DNA of 13,512 bases from DATKPC01 sp035524275 (GTDB lineage: Bacteria > Pseudomonadota > Gammaproteobacteria > Burkholderiales > Burkholderiaceae_F), in contig DATKPC010000044.1 in NCBI GenBank assembly GCA_035524275.1, positions 1 through 13,512 on the forward strand. Direction: 5' to 3'. Each line of letters begins with the position of its first letter. Position 1 is the first letter of the stretch. Below, in pieces: positions 1-5,329 of this stretch. The position numbers were made by a program, and so were the translations under genes. The notes beneath the pieces were generated by a model. That model ran no database searches, was not told the origin of the DNA, and saw only the letters and a program-made list of their open reading frames with translations.

Positions 1-231
1 CCGCAGGTCCACGATCGGCACGATCACCCCGCGCAGGTTGATCACCCCCTTGATGAACGACGGCGCATTCGCGATCCGCGTCACCGCGTCGTAGCCGCGG
101 ATCTCCTGCACCTTCAGGATGTCGATCCCGTACTCCTCCGCACCCAGCCGGAACGTCAGGTACTCCTTGGCCGCCGGCGCTTCACCCGCCACCGCCTTGG
201 CCACCGACTCGAACTTCTCCATCACTCCCAT
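1..231 (-). CDS. cheW: Chemotaxis coupling protein CheW (partial, cut by left window edge)
   Basis: CheW is the cytoplasmic adaptor that links methyl-accepting chemotaxis receptors to the kinase CheA in the signalling array. Reading the minus strand from the ATG at 231 gives 77 uninterrupted codons running off the left edge, about half of the usual 150-170 residues. The visible part has the opening of a CheW domain: EYLTFRLGAEEYGIDILKVQ at about residues 23-42, followed by the strongly typical FIKGVINLRGVIVPIVDLR near residues 59-77. An AGGAG ribosome binding site (238-242) lies 6 bases before this ATG, which favours it over the in-frame ATG at 222. It is the last visible gene of the chemotaxis operon, 34 bases after the cheA stop. 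The remainder of the gene is outside the window, so completeness cannot be judged. Confidence 0.94.
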   Translation of the reverse strand, partial: MGVMEKFESVAKAVAGEAPAAKEYLTFRLGAEEYGIDILKVQEIRGYDAVTRIANAPSFIKGVINLRGVIVPIVDLR

Positions 232-265
232 GCTTCGCTCCTGGCTCCGTTCCGTCCTGTTGCGT

Positions 266-2359
266 TCAATGCCGCGTGCGCTTCACGAACCCGGCCACGT
301 CGATGATCAGCGCCACACGCCCGTCGCCGAGGATCGTGGCCCCGGAGACGCCCTGCACGCGCCGGTAGTTCGCCTCCAGGTTCTTCACGACCACCTGGTG
401 CTGCCCGAGCAGCTCGTCGACCAGAACGGCGACGCGGCGCCCGTCGGCCTCGACGATCACCATGATCTCGGACACGCGCTCGTAGTCGAACCTCGGCACC
501 GCGAACATCTCGTCAAGCGCCACGACCGGCATGAATTCCTCGCGCACCTTGACCACGCGGCCGGTCGAGCCGATCGTCTGGATCGAATCCTTCTCGACCT
601 GGAACGACTCGACGACCGACGACAGCGGCAGGATGTAGATCTCCTCGCCGACGCCGATCGACATGCCGTCCATGATCGCCAGCGTGAGCGGCAGGCGGAC
701 CGAGACGCGCATCCCGTAGCCTTCCGCCGAATCGAGCTCGACCGAGCCGCCGAGCGCGGCGATGTTGCGCTTGACCACGTCCATGCCGACGCCACGGCCG
801 GAGACGTCGCTCACCTGGTCGGCCGTCGAGAAGCCCGGCTCCCAGATCAGCGCCCAGACCTCGGCGTCGCTCATGTCGTCGCGCGTCGGCAGCCCGCGCT
901 CGCGGGCCTTCGCCAGGATCTTGTCGCGCCGCAGGCCCTGGCCGTCGTCGCGCACCTCGATCAGGATGGAGCCGCCCTGGTGCGAGGCCGACAGCGTGAT
1001 CGTCCCGGTCGCCGACTTGCCGGCGGCGAGGCGCCGCGCCGGCGTCTCGATGCCATGGTCGGCGCTGTTGCGCACGAGGTGCGTCAGCGGGTCGATGATC
1101 TTCTCGATCAGCCCCTTGTCGAGCTCGGTGGCCTCGCCGATCATCTTCAGCTCGATCTCCTTGCCGAGCTTCGCGGTGAGGTCGCGGATCATCCGCGGGA
1201 ACCGGTTGAACACGAACGACATCGGGATCATCCGGATCGACATCACGGATTCCTGAAGATGGCGCGTGTTGCGTTCGAGGTCGGAGACGCCGGCGAGCAG
1301 CCCCTGGAACTGGACCGGGTCGAGGTTCTTCGACTGCTGCGTCAGCATCGCCTGCGTGATCACGAGCTCGCCGATCAGGTTGATCAGCTGGTCGACCTTC
1401 TCCACCGAGACGCGCAGCGACGTCGATTCGAGGTTCGCGGCCTTGTCGGCCTTCGCCTTGGCCTTCCCGTCGGCCCGCGGTGCGGCGTCGTCCGGCGCGG
1501 CGCCGGCATCGCTCGGGGCCGGCTCCTTGCGCCCGACGAGGTGGTTCGGGTCGACGAAGAACCCGTAGCCCTCGCCCTCGACGGCGACGATCGGCTCGCC
1601 GGCCTTGCCGTCGGCCAACGGCGCCGCGGGCGCCGCCGGCGCAGCCGGCCCCGGCGTTGCCGCCGATGCCGGCGCGGACGCCCACGGCTCGATCCGCACG
1701 TGGTCCTTGTCGACGTGGAAGGAGAACAGCTCGACGAGCTCGCTGTCGGGCGACGCCGTCGTCACCTTGAACGTGCGCATGCCCTCGGCCGACAGGTTCC
1801 CGCCGTCGATCGCCTCGAGCGTCCCGAGCGACGGAATGTCGCGGAAGAGCTCGGCGAGGTTCTCGGCGACCGAGCCGTCCTTCAGCGGGCCGACGCGAAC
1901 GACGAGGCGGCGCTGGCCGTCGTCGATCTTGTCGATCACCTCGCCGGCCGCGAGCCGCTTCACGCGGCCGACGAGGTCGGTCGTGTCCGGCGACTGGTCC
2001 GTCGCGCCCTGGTAGCGCGCGAGCTGCGCCTTCAGCACGTCGCCCGCCTCCAGCAGCACGTCGACCATCCCGCGCTTGAGCGGCAGCTCGTGGCGGCGCA
2101 GCCGGTCGAGCAGCGTCTCGAGCTCGTGCGTGAGCACCGTCACGTCGCTGAAGCCGAAAGTCGCCGCGCCGCCCTTGATCGAGTGCGCGACGCGGAAGAT
2201 GCCGTTGAGCTCCTCGTCGGTCGCGTTGTCGACGTCGATCTCGAGGAGCATCGACTCCATGTTGGCGAGATTCTCGCCGGCTTCCTCGAAGAACACGCTG
2301 TAGAACTGCGTCAGGTCGAAGCCGCCCTGCTGCAGACCCTGGTTCGTCATGTCGCCCAT
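266..2359 (-). CDS. cheA: Chemotaxis histidine kinase CheA
   Basis: CheA autophosphorylates under receptor control and passes phosphate to CheY. The 697 residues show all five domains. P1 (Hpt, about 14-115) has phospho-accepting H59 in FRVAHSIKGG. P2 (about 150-226) is a CheY-docking region similar to the enteric type. P3 (about 310-385) is the dimerisation helices. P4 (about 386-555) is the kinase core, with N-box HLVRNSADHG at 427-436, G1 motif EVRDDGQGL at 468-476 and G2 motif GRGVGMDVV at 521-529. P5 (about 556-697) is the CheW-like receptor-coupling domain. An Ala/Pro-rich linker (about 227-305) joins P2 to P3 and contains a YGFFVDP patch of a kind common in proteobacterial CheA linkers. 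A GAGG motif about 9 bases before the ATG at 2359 supports this start; a second ATG follows three codons later. It lies 40 bases after cheY and 34 bases before cheW. All catalytic motifs are intact. Confidence 0.97.
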   Translation of the reverse strand: MGDMTNQGLQQGGFDLTQFYSVFFEEAGENLANMESMLLEIDVDNATDEELNGIFRVAHSIKGGAATFGFSDVTVLTHELETLLDRLRRHELPLKRGMVDVLLEAGDVLKAQLARYQGATDQSPDTTDLVGRVKRLAAGEVIDKIDDGQRRLVVRVGPLKDGSVAENLAELFRDIPSLGTLEAIDGGNLSAEGMRTFKVTTASPDSELVELFSFHVDKDHVRIEPWASAPASAATPGPAAPAAPAAPLADGKAGEPIVAVEGEGYGFFVDPNHLVGRKEPAPSDAGAAPDDAAPRADGKAKAKADKAANLESTSLRVSVEKVDQLINLIGELVITQAMLTQQSKNLDPVQFQGLLAGVSDLERNTRHLQESVMSIRMIPMSFVFNRFPRMIRDLTAKLGKEIELKMIGEATELDKGLIEKIIDPLTHLVRNSADHGIETPARRLAAGKSATGTITLSASHQGGSILIEVRDDGQGLRRDKILAKARERGLPTRDDMSDAEVWALIWEPGFSTADQVSDVSGRGVGMDVVKRNIAALGGSVELDSAEGYGMRVSVRLPLTLAIMDGMSIGVGEEIYILPLSSVVESFQVEKDSIQTIGSTGRVVKVREEFMPVVALDEMFAVPRFDYERVSEIMVIVEADGRRVAVLVDELLGQHQVVVKNLEANYRRVQGVSGATILGDGRVALIIDVAGFVKRTRH

Positions 2360-2399
2360 TGCTTGCCGCCTCGTCAGTAACCTGCGTCGCCCGCCGCGC

Positions 2400-2762
2400 C
2401 TAGCGGATCACCTTCTTGATCACTTCCAGGAGCTTGTTCGGGTCGAACGGCTTGACGAGCCAGCCGGTCGCGCCGGCCGCCTTGCCCTTGACCTTCATCT
2501 CGTCGCTCGACTCGGTCGTGAGGATGAGCATCGGGGTGCGCGAGTAGGTCGGCAGCGCGCGCAGGCTCTTCACCAGCGTGATGCCATCCATCCGCGGCAT
2601 GTTCTGGTCGGTGAGCACGAGATCGACGTTCTGCCCCTTGGCCTTCTCGAAGGCCTCCTGACCGTCGGCCGCCTCGATCACGTTGTAGCCGGCGCCCTTC
2701 AGCGTGAACGAGACCATCTGCCGCATCGACGCCGAGTCGTCCACTGCGAGAATCGAATGCAT
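2400..2762 (-). CDS. cheY: Chemotaxis response regulator CheY
   Basis: This is a single-domain receiver of 120 residues. When phosphorylated by CheA it would bind the flagellar switch and change the direction or frequency of rotation. The acid pair D8/D9 (LAVDDSAS), phospho-acceptor D52 (VLTDQNMPRMDG), switch residue T82 (LILTT) and K104 (LVKPFDP) are all present. There is no output domain. The start is set by an AAGGAG ribosome binding site at 2771-2776, ideally placed 8 bases before the ATG at 2762. An in-frame TTG at 2768 would be only 2 bases from that site and is rejected. The gene sits between the CheZ-like gene (32-base gap) and cheA (40-base gap), which supports a chemotaxis rather than transcriptional role. 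Confidence 0.95.
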   Translation of the reverse strand: MHSILAVDDSASMRQMVSFTLKGAGYNVIEAADGQEAFEKAKGQNVDLVLTDQNMPRMDGITLVKSLRALPTYSRTPMLILTTESSDEMKVKGKAAGATGWLVKPFDPNKLLEVIKKVIR

Positions 2763-2770
2763 CTTCAATG

Positions 2771-2776
2771 CTCCTT
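2771..2776 (-). promoter_or_regulatory. cheY ribosome binding site
   Basis: AAGGAG on the minus strand, 8 bases before the ATG at 2762. It is the strongest Shine-Dalgarno match in the chemotaxis operon. It decides the cheY start in favour of the ATG (protein begins MHSILAVDDS) over the in-frame TTG two codons upstream. Confidence 0.75.
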
Positions 2777-2794
2777 GCCTAGCCGTCGCCGGCC

Positions 2795-3226
2795 CTAGAA
2801 AAGTTCGATCGAACCGGCACTCATCTCGGCCTGGTGGACCGGATGCGAATGCGTCGACATGAGGCCCAGCGCCACGTCGCTCGACAGCGACCGCAGCAGG
2901 TCCTGCAGGGCGTCGAGCCGGCGCTGCGCATGCGCGGTCAACTGCGTCGCCATGTCCTGGAACTGGAGCGCCGTCACGGCGGCCGCGACGGCCTGGTCGA
3001 GGCGCGCGCGGTCGTCGCTGCGGGCGAGCGACGGCGCCACCTCGCCGACCTGGTTGAAGCTCGCGAGCAGCCGGTCGCCGGCGTCGGTGATCAGGTCCTT
3101 AAGGCGTTCGAGGTCGGCCGCAATCGCGGCGCACTCCTGCGCCGCGCCGCGGCCGACATCGGCGGACGGGCCCGGCATTGATTCGTTGGCTTGTTCCATA
3201 GGCGCGGTGGGATCGAGTCGCGGCAT
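2795..3226 (-). CDS. Small CheZ-like chemotaxis protein (putative CheY-P phosphatase)
   Basis: This is a mostly helical cytoplasmic protein of 143 residues that opens the chemotaxis operon. The segment LQFQDMATQ (87-95) matches the active helix of CheZ. There the pattern is FQDLTGQ, whose Asp and Gln (D143 and Q147 in E. coli) attack CheY-P; the equivalents here are D91 and Q95, with the same i,i+4 spacing. The last residues, AGSIELF, form a short acidic-hydrophobic tail that recalls the CheZ C-terminal peptide that docks on CheY. It is shorter than enteric CheZ (about 214 residues), mainly through a shorter N-terminal helical region. Position directly before cheY fits a phosphatase role. No clear Shine-Dalgarno precedes the ATG at 3226; in-frame ATGs at 3199 and 3178 are alternatives, and the first residues are low-complexity. 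Function is inferred from the motif and neighbours, and a non-catalytic CheY-binding role is possible. Confidence 0.8.
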   Translation of the reverse strand: MPRLDPTAPMEQANESMPGPSADVGRGAAQECAAIAADLERLKDLITDAGDRLLASFNQVGEVAPSLARSDDRARLDQAVAAAVTALQFQDMATQLTAHAQRRLDALQDLLRSLSSDVALGLMSTHSHPVHQAEMSAGSIELF

Positions 3227-3476
3227 ATCTACCGGCAGCAGTTTCGAGCACGACCCCGGGCAGCAATGACCGGAAAAGGGCCGGGAACGGCGGACAGTTC
3301 GGGACCCCGGACGCGGGATTTCCCGATCGGGCCCCGCCGGGGCTGCGGCGGCGCGCGGGCGCCGGCGTCGAGGTCCGGGGCGGCCGAGGGGGGTTCAAGG
3401 GCGGGGAAAATCGGCCACAATGGGTCCCTCACGAAACCCAGCCGACGGGCCGGCGCGCCGCCCCGGGCAGGCCGCG
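3227..3476. other. Divergent intergenic region between the chemotaxis operon and the kinase/regulator pair
   Basis: About 250 bases separate the two divergent units and must hold both promoters. It is very GC-rich. Two neighbouring inverted repeats are visible: CGGGA-TT-TCCCG at 3314-3325 and the near-perfect palindrome GCCCCG-C-CGGGGC at 3331-3343. Neither is followed by a T run, so they look more like operator or structural elements than terminators. I find no convincing -35/-10 pair for the minus-strand chemotaxis operon and no clean flagellar sigma-28 site. If the kinase gene instead starts at the in-frame ATG at 3420, the gap is 193 bases. Confidence 0.5.
3394..3421 (+). promoter_or_regulatory. 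Possible sigma-70-type promoter for the kinase/regulator pair
   Basis: TTCAAG (3394-3399), a 16-base spacer and CACAAT (3416-3421) match the TTGACA/TATAAT consensus at 3 and 4 of 6 positions. It is the only A/T-richer patch of this GC-rich region. If used, transcription would begin near 3428, leaving a leader of about 50 bases to the ATG at 3477 and excluding the upstream ATG at 3420. This is a weak, by-eye match. Confidence 0.25.
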
Positions 3477-4604
3477 ATGACCCAAACGGCGGGCGACAGC
3501 GCCATCTCGCTACTCGTCGTCGAGGATTCGGACCTCGACTACGAGCTGCTCGTCGCCCTGCTCGCCCGGGATGGGGTGCGCGTGCGCGCGCAGCGCGTCG
3601 AGGACGAGGAGGGCATGCGCGCGGCGCTGCGACGCGGCCGGATCGATGCGGTCGTGACCGACCACAACCTGCCGCGCTTCGACTCCCGCCTGGCGCTCAA
3701 GGTCGCGAAGGAATTCGACGCCGACCTGCCGGTGATCGTCGTCTCGGGCGAGATGTCGGAGGAACTCGCGGTCGCCGCGCTGCACGCGGGCGCCGACGAC
3801 TTCATCCTCAAGTCGCGGATGTTCCGCCTCGGGCCGGCGCTCTCGCGAAGCCTCGTCGCCGCGGACGACCGGCGCAGCCGGCATCGCGCCGCCGCGGCGC
3901 TGGCGGAAAGCGAAAGCCGCCTGCACCAGCTGACGCAGCACCTGGAGGCCGTCCGCGAGGACGAGCGCCGGCGGATCGTGCGCGAGATCCACGACGAAAT
4001 CGGGACCGCGCTCACGGCGATGAAGTTCGAGCTCGTCCGGCTGGAAAAGCACCTGCGCGAACGCCACGGCGATACCGGCACCGTCCGCGGCGCGCTCGAC
4101 CTGCTGGCGCAGGTCGTCGCCGCGAGCCATCGCATCCAGCACAACCTGCGGCCGCCGGTCCTCGATGCGGGGCTCGTCGCCGCGCTGCAGTGGCTCGTCG
4201 GCAGCTTCGACCGCCGCGGCGGGATCGGCATGCGGTTCGAGAGCAACCGCGACGAGGTCGCCATCGCGCCGGAGCGGGCGGCCGCGATCTACCGCGTGGC
4301 GCAGGAATCGCTGAACAACGTCGTGAAGCACGCGCAGGCGAATCACGTCGCGGTCCAGCTCTTCGCGTCCGCGGCCGAAGTGGCGCTGGAGGTCGCCGAC
4401 GACGGCGTCGGCTTCGACCCGCGGATGCTCGATGCGACGCCCGGCTTCGGGCTGCGCGGGCTGATCGAGCGGGCGCGCGGGCTGGGCGGCTGGGCGGAGG
4501 TGAACTCGGCGCCGGGTCGCGGGACGTCGATCATGTTCGCGATCCCTTACGACGCCTCGGCGGCGGCCCCCGCCGAAGCGCCCGGAGGAGCCGCTGCGCC
4601 TTGA
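3477..4604 (+). CDS. Soluble sensor histidine kinase with N-terminal receiver (REC-HisKA_3-HATPase)
   Basis: This 375-residue cytoplasmic kinase has no membrane segment. The receiver (about 10-128) has E16/D17, phospho-acceptor D62 (VTDHNLP), S90 in VVSGE and K112, so it should accept phosphate. It belongs to the VSGxxxEELAV...GADDFILK style often fused to kinases. A coiled linker leads to a NarX/DegS-type dimerisation domain with H172 in RRIVREIHDEIG, then the ATPase domain with N-box QESLNNVVKHA (277-287), G1 ADDGVGFD and G2 GFGLRGL. The usual order is a sensor first, so here phosphorylation by another kinase is probably the input. I chose the ATG at 3477 because a weak AGG lies 5 bases upstream and the receiver begins at once; the in-frame ATG at 3420 would add 19 low-complexity residues. 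The likely partner is the NarL-type regulator 36 bases downstream. The tail (360-375) is Ala/Pro-rich. Confidence 0.92.
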   Translation: MTQTAGDSAISLLVVEDSDLDYELLVALLARDGVRVRAQRVEDEEGMRAALRRGRIDAVVTDHNLPRFDSRLALKVAKEFDADLPVIVVSGEMSEELAVAALHAGADDFILKSRMFRLGPALSRSLVAADDRRSRHRAAAALAESESRLHQLTQHLEAVREDERRRIVREIHDEIGTALTAMKFELVRLEKHLRERHGDTGTVRGALDLLAQVVAASHRIQHNLRPPVLDAGLVAALQWLVGSFDRRGGIGMRFESNRDEVAIAPERAAAIYRVAQESLNNVVKHAQANHVAVQLFASAAEVALEVADDGVGFDPRMLDATPGFGLRGLIERARGLGGWAEVNSAPGRGTSIMFAIPYDASAAAPAEAPGGAAAP

Positions 4605-4640
4605 ACGGCGCAGCGAGCCGCCCCGGTCCGGAGAATCGAG

Positions 4641-5276
4641 ATGCAGGTCCGCACCATCGTCGTCGATGATCACGCGCTCGTGCGGCGCGGCATCGTCCAG
4701 GTGCTCACCGAGCACCCGGACATCAAGGTCGTCGCGGAGGCGGCCGACTACGGCACGCTGCGCAACGAGCTGCGGCGCGTCGGCGCGATCGACCTGCTCG
4801 TGATGGACGTCGCGCTCCCGGGCAAGGACGGGATCGAGATCCTCAAGGTGCTGCACCAGGAGATGCCGAAGCTCAAGGTGCTCGTCGTCAGCATGTATCC
4901 GGAGGAGCAGTACGCGGTACGAGCATTCCGCGCCGGGGCGTCCGGCTACCTGAACAAGGCGAGCGCGCCGGAGAAACTGCTCGACGCCGTCGCGCAGATC
5001 GTCGCCGGCCGCAAGTACGTCACGCCGGAAATCGCGCAGGCGCTGATCGAGAACCTCAATGCGCCGGCCGAAGGCGCGCCGCACGAACGCCTGTCCGACC
5101 GCGAGTTCCAGACGATGAAGATGATCGCTTCCGGCAAGCGCCTGTCGGACATCGCCGACGCGCTGGCGCTGAGCCCGAAGACGGTCAGCGTCTATCGCGC
5201 GCGGGTGCTGGAGAAGATGGGGATGGCGAACAACGCGGAGCTGACGCACTACGCGATCAAGCACGGGTTGGTCTGA
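4641..5276 (+). CDS. NarL/FixJ-family response regulator (REC-LuxR HTH)
   Basis: This is a transcription regulator of 211 residues, the normal length for the family. The receiver (1-120) has D9/D10, phospho-acceptor D56 in LLVMDVALPGKDG, S84 and K106. The C-terminal LuxR-type helix-turn-helix (about 148-211) has the classic LSDREFQTMKMIASGK entry and the recognition segment ALSPKTVSVYRARVLEKMG. A GGAGA ribosome binding site (4630-4634) lies 6 bases before the ATG. The gene follows the HisKA_3 kinase by 36 bases. Because this kinase class pairs with NarL-type regulators, phosphotransfer from H172 of the kinase to D56 is the expected reaction. Target promoters cannot be read from the window; its own divergent region and the chemotaxis operon are candidates. 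It resembles regulators such as BvgA, UvrY and NarL in build, but I cannot assign it to one of them. Confidence 0.95.
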   Translation: MQVRTIVVDDHALVRRGIVQVLTEHPDIKVVAEAADYGTLRNELRRVGAIDLLVMDVALPGKDGIEILKVLHQEMPKLKVLVVSMYPEEQYAVRAFRAGASGYLNKASAPEKLLDAVAQIVAGRKYVTPEIAQALIENLNAPAEGAPHERLSDREFQTMKMIASGKRLSDIADALALSPKTVSVYRARVLEKMGMANNAELTHYAIKHGLV

Positions 5277-5280
5277 ACGG

Positions 5281-5304
5281 CGGGGAGGGTAGGCGACCGC
5301 CCCG
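5281..5304. terminator. Possible stem-loop between convergent genes
   Basis: The 53-base gap between the convergent stops (5276 and 5330) holds CGGGG-AG-GGT-AGGCG-ACC-G-CCCCG, which can fold as a 5-bp stem, a small internal loop, a 3-bp stem and a 5-base loop. There is no T run on either strand, so it is not a standard intrinsic terminator. It could be a weak bidirectional barrier or simply GC-rich sequence. Confidence 0.25.
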
Positions 5305-5329
5305 ACCGTGGAGCACGAGCCGATCGAAG

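Noticed and set aside
1619..1680. GCC/GGC-rich simple sequence in cheA
   Set aside because: It encodes the Ala/Pro linker between P2 and P3, which is expected to be low-complexity; the units are irregular, so it is not a true tandem repeat.
119..2380. A 753-codon open frame on the plus strand opposite cheA
   Set aside because: Its translation is dominated by Arg, Asp, His and Leu in low-complexity order with no domain, as expected for the antisense frame of a GC-rich gene. cheA on the other strand has all its motifs.
3228..3235. GCCGGTAG on the minus strand just before the CheZ-like gene, resembling the flagellar sigma-28 -10 element GCCGATAA
   Set aside because: No TAAA-type -35 lies at the right distance upstream, and it abuts the first ATG. 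It would work only if translation starts at the later ATG at 3199, so the match is too weak to call.
3420..3476. Upstream start (ATG at 3420) for the receiver-kinase gene
   Set aside because: It adds 19 low-complexity residues, its nearest purine-rich stretch is 12 bases away, and the ATG overlaps a possible -10 element. The ATG at 3477 places the receiver at the normal distance from the N terminus.
3191..4669. A 492-codon plus-strand frame beginning in the divergent region
   Set aside because: Arg/Gly/Ala-rich throughout and out of frame with the clear REC-HisKA_3-HATPase kinase that occupies the same stretch.
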